NCBI RefSeq assembly: GCF_003443655.1
Contig: NZ_CP031941.1
Span: 5,896,001 to 5,960,000, forward strand
Direction of reading: 5' to 3'
From: Nostoc sphaeroides
Lineage (GTDB): Bacteria > Cyanobacteriota > Cyanobacteriia > Cyanobacteriales > Nostocaceae
Length of the DNA stretch: 64,000 bases
Made by a program: the position numbers and the translations under genes
The notes under the pieces: generated by a model
Database searches by the model: none
What the model was told of the DNA's origin: nothing
Seen by the model: the letters and a program-made list of their open reading frames with translations, nothing else
In this document: one piece after another, positions 41,605-51,500 of the stretch
Position numbering within the stretch: position 1 is the stretch's first letter
How the letters are laid out: each line of letters opens with the position of its first letter

Positions 41605-42390
41605 ATGCAACTGATAGACACGCACGTTCATCTCAACTTTGATAGTTTCCAGGCGGATTTAGCAACAGTGCGATCGCGGTGGCAAGAAGCAGGAGTAGTA
41701 CGTTTAGTACATTCTTGTGTTCACCCAGAGGAATTTTCCAGCATTCAATCCATAGCGCACGAGTTTCCCGAAATCAGCTTTGCCGTAGGATTACATCCTT
41801 TAGATGCTGAAAAATGGGATCACGAAACAGCCGAGAAAATCAAAACTTTAGCGAGTTCTGACTCTCATGTGGTAGCAATTGGGGAAATGGGGCTGGATTT
41901 TTACAAAGCTGATAACTATGAACATCAGATGATGGTGTTCGAGTCACAGTTAGCGATCGCAGCTGAACTCAACTTACCAGTGATTATCCACTGCCGCGAT
42001 GCTGCTGTGGCAACCAGAGAAGTGTTGCAAAAATGGCGCGAACTCAAAGGAGAAAGAGTGCGGGGAGTCATGCATTGCTGGGGAGGAACGCCAGAAGAAA
42101 CTCAATGGTTTCTCGATTTAGGCTTCTACATCAGCTTTAGCGGGACAGTAACGTTCAAAAACGCCAAAGCGATCCAATCCTCGGCGGCGATGGTGAGTAG
42201 CGATCGCCTACTGATTGAAACAGACTGCCCATTTCTCGCCCCAGTTCCTAAACGAGGTGAGAGGCGCAACGAACCTGCTTACGTGCAATATGTAGCCGAG
42301 CAAGTAGCTAAACTGCGTCAGGAAACGGTAGAGGCGATCGCCCATCAAACCACCCAGAATGCCTGTGAATTATTTGGTCTATCATTATAA
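41605..42390 (+). CDS. TatD family metal-dependent hydrolase
   Basis: 261 residues with the TatD TIM-barrel pattern: DTHVHLNFDSF with the metal-binding HxH, AVGLHPLDA, AIGEMGLDFYKADN, PVIIHCRDA, VMHCWGGTPEE and ETDCPFLAPVP. Family members are Mg-dependent 3'-5' DNA exonucleases linked to DNA repair and protein quality control. It sits between rpsT and rpoB, a conserved position in Nostocales. Confidence 0.93.
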   Translation: MQLIDTHVHLNFDSFQADLATVRSRWQEAGVVRLVHSCVHPEEFSSIQSIAHEFPEISFAVGLHPLDAEKWDHETAEKIKTLASSDSHVVAIGEMGLDFYKADNYEHQMMVFESQLAIAAELNLPVIIHCRDAAVATREVLQKWRELKGERVRGVMHCWGGTPEETQWFLDLGFYISFSGTVTFKNAKAIQSSAAMVSSDRLLIETDCPFLAPVPKRGERRNEPAYVQYVAEQVAKLRQETVEAIAHQTTQNACELFGLSL

Positions 42391-43136
42391 AGTGTGCAAT
42401 AATTCTCTTTTATTCCGTTGTGCTAAAAAAAATAAAACTCTAGAGAGGGAAAATATGGTAATATTATTCCCTCAAAAACATTTTGCTTGCGCCATAATGA
42501 TAAAGGAAGGAACCTAAAATTTCTGAGCCTAATTTTCCGTACTGTTATCGGCTTGGCCATCCTCCAAATCTCTACAAGCGGATGCTCTCCACACATGACT
42601 AACTGTGCCAAACCAAGTTGAGCAACATTGCACAACATCGGCTTGGTGTGTATCGAACCTATTCAAAATCGTTAAACGAAATTGCCTTGTGAGTACAATC
42701 CAGCAAAATGAATTGATTCTGATTCAAAGCCGACAAGGTGCGGATCATTCCCTCAGTCTTAGGATATCTAAGATATCACTGAGAGTATAAATAGCGGGGT
42801 GGATTTAAGACACACCGTCTAGAGCTGCGTCAGCAAATTAACGCGCTTTTTGGAGGGGAAATGAAGAAAGTAGATAAAACTCAGGAATATCTCAACTGTA
42901 TATTCTTCTTAAATCAAGACTATAGTGGGTTTTTGGCGTCTGAGTCCCCGATTTTGGGCGATTACCCCCTTGTCCAAATTGTTCATTCCAGCTTTAATCG
43001 CTGCGTTTGCCCACAGCTGCTATTTACAGGTGTGTAAGAAGAAGCTCCCAAACAGCTACGGACACTGGCTAGCAGTGGGAAGCGTTAAACAGCAATGTCT
43101 AAGTAAAAATTTAACCAGGTTGACAAAGGTAGAGGC
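42391..43136. other. rpoB upstream region
   Basis: 746 bases with no convincing gene. It should hold the rpoBC promoter and a leader. A hairpin at 42752-42783 (CTCAGT...ACTGAG enclosing GATATC-TAA-GATATC) is the clearest structure. A frame crossing into rpoB (42925-43140) is out of phase with it and not conserved-looking. Confidence 0.45.
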
Positions 43137-46100
43137 ATGACCAAAGAAACATACATGGAACCCGCCTTTCTGTTGCCCGACTTGATTGAAATCCAGCGCT
43201 CAAGCTTTCGCTGGTTTTTGGAAGAAGGGCTGATAGAAGAACTTAACTCCTTTAGTCCTATTACAGATTATACGGGCAAATTAGAACTGCACTTTTTGGG
43301 TCATAACTACAAACTCAAGGAGCCAAAGTACAGCGTCGAAGAAGCCAAACGGCGGGATAGTACTTATGCCGTCCAAATGTATGTTCCCACACGGCTGATT
43401 AATAAAGAAACCGGGGAAATCAAAGAGCAAGAGGTATTCATTGGTGATTTGCCTTTGATGACCGATCGCGGCACGTTTATTATTAACGGAGCCGAGCGGG
43501 TAATTGTCAATCAAATAGTGCGATCGCCAGGAGTCTACTACAAATCAGAAATCGACAAAAACGGGCGACGTACTTATTCAGCTAGCTTAATTCCTAACCG
43601 GGGAGCATGGCTGAAATTTGAAACAGACCGTAACGATTTGGTCTGGGTACGCATTGACAAAACCCGCAAACTCTCAGCGCAGGTACTCCTAAAAGCTTTA
43701 GGGTTATCAGACAACGAAATCTTTGACGCCTTACGCCACCCCGAATATTTCCAAAAAACCATCGAAAAAGAAGGGCAATTCTCTGAAGAAGAAGCCCTGA
43801 TGGAGTTATATCGGAAACTGCGTCCTGGTGAACCACCCACGGTATTAGGTGGACAACAACTCCTTGATTCTCGTTTCTTTGACCCGAAACGTTATGACCT
43901 TGGTCGCGTTGGACGGTACAAACTCAACAAGAAATTGCGCCTTTCTGTCCCAGACACCATGCGGGTGTTGACTGCTGGCGATATCTTGGCAGCCGTAGAT
44001 TACCTCATTAACCTAGAATATGACATCGGTAATATCGATGACATTGACCATTTAGGCAACCGTCGGGTGAGAAGCGTTGGCGAATTGCTGCAAAACCAAG
44101 TGCGGGTAGGCTTAAACCGCTTAGAGAGAATCATTCGGGAACGGATGACCGTATCCGATGCGGAAGTGCTAACTCCCGCTTCCTTGGTGAACCCCAAACC
44201 ATTGGTAGCAGCAATTAAAGAATTCTTTGGTTCCAGCCAATTAAGTCAGTTCATGGATCAAACCAATCCCTTAGCAGAACTGACCCACAAACGCCGGCTC
44301 TCAGCCCTTGGCCCTGGTGGTTTAACCCGAGAACGCGCCGGTTTTGCCGTGCGGGATATTCATCCTAGTCACTATGGACGCATTTGCCCCATTGAGACAC
44401 CAGAAGGCCCCAACGCCGGATTGATTGGCTCCTTAGCAACCCACGCGCGGGTTAACCTGTACGGCTTCCTCGAAACACCATTTAGACCTGTAGAAAATGG
44501 GCGAGTCAGATTTGATCTGCCTCCAGCCTACATGACAGCCGATGAAGAAGACGACCTGCGGGTTGCTCCGGGAGATATTCCTGTAGATGAAACTGGGCAC
44601 ATTATTGGGCCACTAGTGCCAGTCAGGTATCGCCAAGAATTTTCCACCACAACACCAGAACAGGTGGACTACGTAGCAGTATCTCCCGTACAGATTGTGT
44701 CGGTAGCAACCAGCATGATTCCTTTCTTGGAGCATGATGACGCTAACCGAGCGCTGATGGGATCGAACATGCAACGGCAAGCAGTACCTCTGCTCAAGCC
44801 AGAACGTCCTTTGGTGGGTACTGGTTTGGAAGCCCAAGGAGCAAGAGACTCCGGGATGGTGGTTGTATCGCGTACCGATGGCGATGTCACTTATGTGGAT
44901 GCTACAGAAATTCGCGTCCGTCCGAAGCCTAATACCCCAGAAATTAAGTACACCCTTTCCAAGTACCAACGTTCCAACCAAGACACCTGTTTAAATCAGA
45001 AACCTCTCGTCCGCATTGGGGAACGGGTTGTTGCTGGTCAGGTATTGGCTGATGGCTCCTCCACCGAAGGCGGTGAATTGGCGCTAGGACAAAATATCGT
45101 CGTTGCCTATATGCCTTGGGAAGGCTACAACTACGAAGACGCGATTTTAATCTCTGAAAGACTGGTGCAGGATGATGTCTACACCTCAATTCACATTGAA
45201 AAATATGAAATTGAAGCTAGACAAACCAAACTGGGGCCAGAAGAAATCACCAGAGAAATTCCCAACGTCGGCGAAGATGCCTTGCGTCAGTTGGATGAAC
45301 AGGGAATTATTCGCATTGGGGCATGGGTAGAAGCTGGTGATATCTTGGTAGGAAAAGTTACACCCAAGGGTGAATCTGACCAACCACCAGAAGAAAAACT
45401 GTTGCGGGCGATTTTCGGTGAGAAAGCACGGGATGTGCGGGATAATTCTCTGCGAGTACCAAACGGTGAAAAAGGTCGCGTAGTTGATGTGCGCTTGTTT
45501 ACTCGTGAACAAGGCGATGAACTGCCACCAGGAGCCAATATGGTAGTCCGGGTTTATGTTGCTCAAAAACGCAAAATCCAAGTTGGCGACAAAATGGCAG
45601 GACGCCACGGTAATAAAGGGATTATTTCTCGGATATTACCGGCAGAAGATATGCCTTATTTGCCCGATGGTTCACCAGTGGATATTGTACTTAACCCCTT
45701 AGGTGTACCCAGCCGGATGAACGTCGGACAAGTATTTGAGTGCCTCTTGGGTTGGGCTGGTCAAACCTTGGGAGTGCGATTTAAAATTACTCCCTTTGAT
45801 GAAATGTACGGTGAAGAGACATCCCGCCGAATCGTGCATGGCAAATTGCAAGAAGCACGAGACGAAACAGGGAAAGACTGGGTATATAACCCAGATAACC
45901 CAGGCAAAATCATGGTGTATGACGGTCGGACAGGTGAACCCTTTGACCGAGCAATTACCATCGGTGTGGCTTATATGCTCAAACTGGTGCATTTGGTGGA
46001 TGATAAGATTCACGCCCGTTCCACAGGCCCATACTCACTGGTGACTCAGCAACCCTTGGGTGGTAAAGCACAACAAGGTGGTCAGAGGTTTGGAGAAATG

Positions 46101-46436
46101 GAAGTGTGGGCATTGGAAGCCTTTGGTGCCGCTTACACCTTACAGGAATTGCTCACAGTTAAATCTGACGATATGCAAGGACGGAATGAAGCGTTAAATG
46201 CGATCGTTAAAGGTAAGGCAATTCCTCGACCTGGAACCCCAGAATCCTTTAAGGTGTTAATGCGCGAGTTGCAATCATTGGGGTTAGACATTGCCGTACA
46301 CAAGGTAGAAACTCAAACAGACGGCAGTTCCCTAGATGTAGAAGTCGATTTGATGGCAGACCAATCAGCACGTCGCACACCACCTCGACCAACTTATGAA
46401 TCTCTTTCCCGCGAATCGCTGGATGATGACGAATAG
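43137..46436 (+). CDS. rpoB: RNA polymerase beta subunit
   Basis: Forms the catalytic cleft with RpoC1 and RpoC2. 1099 residues, intact. The N-terminus is EPAFLLPDLIEIQRSSFRWF. Landmarks are INGAERVIVNQIVRSPGVY, the rifampicin region FGSSQLSQFMDQTNPLAELT with HKRRLSALGPGGL, the KMAGRHGNKGIISRILP loop and the C-terminal GGQRFGEMEVWALEAFGAAY. The rifampicin region looks wild-type. The frame may start seven codons later at ATG (MEPAFLL). rpoC1 follows after a heptamer-repeat spacer. Confidence 0.98.
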   Translation: MTKETYMEPAFLLPDLIEIQRSSFRWFLEEGLIEELNSFSPITDYTGKLELHFLGHNYKLKEPKYSVEEAKRRDSTYAVQMYVPTRLINKETGEIKEQEVFIGDLPLMTDRGTFIINGAERVIVNQIVRSPGVYYKSEIDKNGRRTYSASLIPNRGAWLKFETDRNDLVWVRIDKTRKLSAQVLLKALGLSDNEIFDALRHPEYFQKTIEKEGQFSEEEALMELYRKLRPGEPPTVLGGQQLLDSRFFDPKRYDLGRVGRYKLNKKLRLSVPDTMRVLTAGDILAAVDYLINLEYDIGNIDDIDHLGNRRVRSVGELLQNQVRVGLNRLERIIRERMTVSDAEVLTPASLVNPKPLVAAIKEFFGSSQLSQFMDQTNPLAELTHKRRLSALGPGGLTRERAGFAVRDIHPSHYGRICPIETPEGPNAGLIGSLATHARVNLYGFLETPFRPVENGRVRFDLPPAYMTADEEDDLRVAPGDIPVDETGHIIGPLVPVRYRQEFSTTTPEQVDYVAVSPVQIVSVATSMIPFLEHDDANRALMGSNMQRQAVPLLKPERPLVGTGLEAQGARDSGMVVVSRTDGDVTYVDATEIRVRPKPNTPEIKYTLSKYQRSNQDTCLNQKPLVRIGERVVAGQVLADGSSTEGGELALGQNIVVAYMPWEGYNYEDAILISERLVQDDVYTSIHIEKYEIEARQTKLGPEEITREIPNVGEDALRQLDEQGIIRIGAWVEAGDILVGKVTPKGESDQPPEEKLLRAIFGEKARDVRDNSLRVPNGEKGRVVDVRLFTREQGDELPPGANMVVRVYVAQKRKIQVGDKMAGRHGNKGIISRILPAEDMPYLPDGSPVDIVLNPLGVPSRMNVGQVFECLLGWAGQTLGVRFKITPFDEMYGEETSRRIVHGKLQEARDETGKDWVYNPDNPGKIMVYDGRTGEPFDRAITIGVAYMLKLVHLVDDKIHARSTGPYSLVTQQPLGGKAQQGGQRFGEMEVWALEAFGAAYTLQELLTVKSDDMQGRNEALNAIVKGKAIPRPGTPESFKVLMRELQSLGLDIAVHKVETQTDGSSLDVEVDLMADQSARRTPPRPTYESLSRESLDDDE

Positions 46437-46590
46437 AAAGTGAGGAGTGAGGAGTTAGGAGTGAGGAGTAAAGAGTAAAGACTAATTAGAAGTTTTACTC
46501 ATAACTCCTAACTTAAAACTCATAACTCCTAACTCCTAACTTAAAACTAAATATACTCAAAACTCATAACTCGAAACTCAGCACTTAAGT
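46437..46590. repeat. Heptamer repeat spacer between rpoB and rpoC1
   Basis: GTGAGGA/GTTAGGA units (46440-46480) followed by complementary ACTCCTA/ACTCATA units (46495-46580), so the transcript can fold back. Repeat numbers here are likely to vary between strains. Confidence 0.88.
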
Positions 46591-48468
46591 ATGAGACCTG
46601 CCCAAACTAATCAGTTTGACTACGTAAAAATCGGCTTGGCTTCCCCGGAACGCATTCGCCAATGGGGCGAGAGAACATTGCCCAATGGTCAAGTAGTCGG
46701 TGAAGTTACCAAGCCAGAAACGATTAATTACCGAACTCTCAAGCCAGAAATGGATGGCTTGTTTTGTGAGCGCATCTTTGGCCCAGCGAAAGATTGGGAA
46801 TGCCATTGTGGCAAGTATAAAAGAGTTCGTCACAGAGGTATTGTTTGTGAGCGCTGTGGGGTAGAAGTCACCGAGTCACGGGTGCGTCGCCACCGCATGG
46901 GCTATATTAAACTCGCTGCACCAGTAGCTCACGTCTGGTATCTCAAGGGTATTCCTAGCTATATTTCCATCCTGTTGGATATGCCCTTGCGGGATGTCGA
47001 GCAGATTGTCTATTTCAACTCTTATGTTGTCCTGAGTCCTGGTAATGCCGAAACTTTAACTTACAAACAACTACTGAGTGAAGACCAGTGGTTGGAAATA
47101 GAAGACCAAATTTATAGCGAAGATTCTGTCCTGCAAGGCGTAGAGGTAGGTATTGGTGCTGAAGCGCTGTTGCGTTTGCTTGCCGATATCAATTTAGAAC
47201 AAGAAGCCGAAAGCCTACGCGAAGAAATTGGCAATGCTAAGGGACAAAAGAGAGCCAAGTTAATTAAGCGACTACGGGTAATTGACAACTTTATCGCTAC
47301 TGGTTCAAAACCAGAGTGGATGGTAATGGCAGTTATTCCCGTGATTCCCCCCGACTTGCGCCCAATGGTGCAGCTAGATGGCGGACGGTTTGCCACGAGC
47401 GATTTGAATGATTTGTATCGGCGGGTAATTAACCGCAACAATCGTTTGGCACGCTTGCAGGAAATTTTGGCACCAGAAATTATTGTGCGGAACGAGAAGC
47501 GGATGCTGCAAGAAGCAGTGGATGCTTTGATTGACAATGGTCGTCGGGGACGCACTGTGGTAGGGGCAAATAACCGACCACTGAAATCTTTGTCCGACAT
47601 TATTGAGGGTAAGCAAGGACGTTTCCGACAAAACTTGTTGGGTAAACGGGTTGACTACTCTGGACGTTCGGTAATTGTGGTCGGGCCAAAGCTGAAAATT
47701 CACCAGTGCGGTTTGCCTAGAGAAATGGCAATTGAGCTATTTCAGCCATTTGTAATTAACCGCCTGATTCGTAGCGGCATGGTAAATAACATCAAAGCTG
47801 CGAAAAAGCTGATATCGCGCAATGATCCCAGTGTTTGGGATGTGCTGGAAGAGGTGATTGAAGGACACCCTGTAATGCTAAACCGGGCACCAACGTTGCA
47901 CCGTTTGGGTATTCAGTCTTTTGAACCGATTTTGGTAGAAGGTAGAGCGATTCAACTGCATCCTCTGGTGTGTCCAGCGTTTAACGCCGACTTTGACGGC
48001 GACCAAATGGCGGTACACGTTCCTCTATCGTTAGAAAGTCAGGCTGAAGCGCGGTTGTTGATGTTAGCTTCTAACAATATTTTGTCACCAGCCACGGGTA
48101 GACCGATCATCACGCCTAGCCAAGATATGGTGTTGGGAGCCTATTATTTAACAGCAGAAAATCCCGGTGCGACAAAAGGGGCAGGAAATTACTTTTCTTC
48201 GCTAGAGGATGTAATTATGGCTTTCCAGCAAGATCAAATTGACTTGCACGCCTATATCTATGTGCGGTTTGACGGTGAAATAGAATCAGATCAACCGGAT
48301 ACAGAACCCGTGAAAGTGACGGAAAACGAGGATGGTACGCGCACATTACTCTATAAGTTCCGTCGAGTCAGACAAGACGCTAAAGGCAATGTACTTTCTC
48401 AGTATATATACACAACTCCTGGCCGCGTTATTTACAACAATGCCATTCAGGAAGCACTAGCAAGTTAA
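46591..48468 (+). CDS. rpoC1: RNA polymerase gamma subunit (N-terminal half of beta-prime)
   Basis: Cyanobacteria split beta-prime; this 625-residue part carries the active site. Landmarks are the zinc-binding CHCGKYKRVRHRGIVCERCG near residue 70, the RFRQNLLGKRVDYSGRSVIV clamp region, NRAPTLHRLGIQSFEP and the Mg-binding NADFDGDQMAVHVP. Start MRPAQTNQFDYVKIGLASPE, normal length. Lies between repeat-rich spacers and is co-transcribed with rpoB and rpoC2. Confidence 0.98.
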   Translation: MRPAQTNQFDYVKIGLASPERIRQWGERTLPNGQVVGEVTKPETINYRTLKPEMDGLFCERIFGPAKDWECHCGKYKRVRHRGIVCERCGVEVTESRVRRHRMGYIKLAAPVAHVWYLKGIPSYISILLDMPLRDVEQIVYFNSYVVLSPGNAETLTYKQLLSEDQWLEIEDQIYSEDSVLQGVEVGIGAEALLRLLADINLEQEAESLREEIGNAKGQKRAKLIKRLRVIDNFIATGSKPEWMVMAVIPVIPPDLRPMVQLDGGRFATSDLNDLYRRVINRNNRLARLQEILAPEIIVRNEKRMLQEAVDALIDNGRRGRTVVGANNRPLKSLSDIIEGKQGRFRQNLLGKRVDYSGRSVIVVGPKLKIHQCGLPREMAIELFQPFVINRLIRSGMVNNIKAAKKLISRNDPSVWDVLEEVIEGHPVMLNRAPTLHRLGIQSFEPILVEGRAIQLHPLVCPAFNADFDGDQMAVHVPLSLESQAEARLLMLASNNILSPATGRPIITPSQDMVLGAYYLTAENPGATKGAGNYFSSLEDVIMAFQQDQIDLHAYIYVRFDGEIESDQPDTEPVKVTENEDGTRTLLYKFRRVRQDAKGNVLSQYIYTTPGRVIYNNAIQEALAS

Positions 48469-48588
48469 TTCGTAATTTCTAATTCGTAATTCGTAATTGA
48501 AGAATTAATTACGAATTACGTAGCTTGCTTCTCGCGTTTGGCGAGTATTACGAATTATTAATTATTGATGACTCAGGACTAATGACTA
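48469..48588. repeat. Heptamer repeat spacer between rpoC1 and rpoC2
   Basis: Repeated AATTCGT/TAATTCG units with inverted copies (ATTACGAATTACG), then ACTAATG units that run into the rpoC2 start codon. The ATG of rpoC2 lies within this last repeat. Confidence 0.85.
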
Positions 48589-51500
48589 ATGACTAACGAA
48601 AAAATGATTTTTCGCAATCGGGTGGTTGATAAGGGTCAGCTGAGAAATTTAATTTCTTGGGCTTTTACAAATTATGGTACAGCGCGAACCGCAGTGATGG
48701 CGGACAAATTGAAAGATTTGGGATTTCGCTACGCTACCAAGGCAGGGGTATCCATCAGTGTAGATGACTTGATGATACCACCAACTAAGCGATTGCTCTT
48801 AGAAGCAGCTGAAGAAGAAATTCGCGCTACTGAAACCCGTTATCAACGGGGAGAAATCACTGAAGTAGAACGCTTCCAAAAGGTAATCGATACTTGGAAT
48901 GGTACTAGTGAAGCGTTGAAAGATGAAGTCGTCGTCCACTTCAAGAAGACTAATCCCCTGAACTCCGTATACATGATGGCATTCTCCGGGGCACGGGGTA
49001 ACATCTCTCAAGTGCGGCAATTGGTGGGGATGCGGGGACTGATGGCAGATCCTCAAGGGGAAATTATCGATTTGCCCATCAAAACCAATTTCCGTGAAGG
49101 TTTAACTGTAACGGAATACATTATTTCGTCTTACGGTGCCAGAAAAGGATTGGTAGATACTGCCTTGCGGACGGCTGACTCTGGTTATCTCACCCGGCGT
49201 TTGGTGGACGTATCTCAGGATGTGATTATTCGGGAATTTGACTGCGGTACCACGAGAGGAATTCCCATTCGACCAATGACAGAAGGTGCTAAAACCTTGA
49301 TCCCTCTAGGAAACCGCTTGATGGGACGGGTAATTGGCGAAGATGTGCTGCATCCGGTGACAAAAGAAGTAATTGCACCACGCAATACCCCAGTTTCTGA
49401 GGACTTGGCTAAGAAAATCGACAAATCTGGGGTGGCAGAAGTTGTGCTGCGGAGTCCCCTAACTTGTGAAGCGGCACGTTCTGTCTGTCAACACTGCTAC
49501 GGCTGGAGTTTAGCCCACGCCAAGATGGTGGACTTGGGCGAAGCTGTGGGGATTATTGCTGCCCAAAGTATCGGCGAACCTGGTACTCAGTTAACCATGC
49601 GGACATTCCACACAGGTGGGGTGTTTACTGGAGAAGTGGCGCAACAAGTTCGTTCTAAAATCGATGGGACTGTCAAGCTTCCCCGCAAACTGAAGACTAG
49701 AACATATCGTACCCGCCACGGGGAAGATGCCCTCTATGTTGAGGCTAATGGCATCATGCTTTTGGAGCCAACAAAAGTAGGTGATGTTACCCCAGAGAAC
49801 CAAGAGGTTCATCTGACCCAAGGTTCAACACTATATGTATTTGATGGAAATAAGGTAAAACAAGGTCAGTTGTTGGCAGAGGTTGCCCTTGGTGGACGCA
49901 CAACTCGGACTAATACAGAAAAAGCAGTTAAAGATGTAGCCTCTGACTTAGCAGGGGAAGTGCAATTTGCCGAAGTTGTTCCAGAACAAAAAACTGACCG
50001 TCAAGGTAATACCACAACCACAGCCGCACGCGGTGGTTTGATTTGGATTTTGTCTGGGGAAGTTTATAACTTGCCCCCTGGTGCAGAATTGGTGGTGAAA
50101 AATGGTGATGCGATCGCTTCTAATGGAGTTTTAGCAGAAACCAAGTTAACCAGTTTGCACGGCGGTGTGGTGCGTTTGCCAGAAGCTACCCCAGGTAAGA
50201 GTACCAGGGAAATTGAAATTATCACTGCTTCTGTGGTATTAGACCAAGCAACGGTGACAGTCCAAAGTTCCCAAGGGCGCAATAACTACTTAGTCTCTAC
50301 TGGTAACAATCAAGTATTTAACCTCAGAGCTACACCAGGCACAAAAGTGCAAAATGGTCAAGTGGTAGCCGAGTTAATTGATGATCGCTATCGGACAACC
50401 ACTGGTGGTTTCCTAAAATTCGCAGGTGTAGAAGTCCAGAAAAAAGGCAAAGCCAAGCTTGGTTATGAAGTCGTGCAAGGCGGTACTCTTTTGTGGATTC
50501 CCGAAGAAAGCCACGAAGTTAATAAAGATATTTCCTTGCTGTTGGTAGAAGATGGTCAGTTTGTAGAAGCTGGCACCGAGGTAGTAAAAGATATTTTCTG
50601 CCAAAACAGTGGTGTGATAGAAGTTACCCAGAAAAACGACATCCTGCGGGAAGTGGTGGTTAAGCCTGGGGAACTGCTGATGGTGGACGATCCAGAATCA
50701 GTTATTGGGCGAGATAACACCTTCATCCAACCAGGTGAGGAATTCCAAGGTAACGTCGCCACGGAATTGCGTTATATCCAGTATGTGGAGACACCAGAAG
50801 GGCCTGCCCTGTTGAGTCGTCCAGTTGTTGAGTTTGCCGTACCTGATAATCCAGATGTGCCATCAACTACATCGGTGAGCCAACAAACCGGGCGATCAAT
50901 TCAATTGCGGGCTGTGCAGCGACTACCTTACAAAGATTCAGAACGCGTCAAATCTGTTGAAGGCGTGGAACTGCTGCGAACCCAGCTAGTGCTGGAAATT
51001 GAGCAAGAAGGGGAACAAGACCATAATGCTTCACCCCTTGCAGCAGATATTGAATTAGTAGAGGATACTGAAGACCCAGAAGTTCAACGTTTACAACTGG
51101 TAATTTTGGAATCCTTGGTAATTCGTCGAGACATTACCGCCGATGCCACCCAAGGTAGCACCCAAACCACACTTGAGGTACACGATGGGCTTACCATCGC
51201 CCCTGGATCTGTGGTTGCACGTACCCAAATTTTATGTAAAGAAGGCGGGGAAGTGCGGGGTGTTCGACAAGGAACCGAAAACGTGCGTCGCTGCTTGGTA
51301 TTACGCGATGCTGATAGGCTGACCATTAATACTAGTACTCAGCCAAAGGTAAAAGTGGGTGACTTGCTAGTAGAAGGTACAGAAGTTGCTCCTGGAGTTT
51401 TTGCCCCAGAATCAGGGCAAGTAGTGGACGTTAAAAAGTTAGGAGTTAAGAGTGAGGAGTTAGGAGTTAATTCCGAAACTCCTAACTCCTCACTTCAAAC

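Noticed and set aside
42925..43140. 71-codon frame overlapping the rpoB start
   Set aside because: Different phase from rpoB, no family match and no need for it; probably leader sequence.
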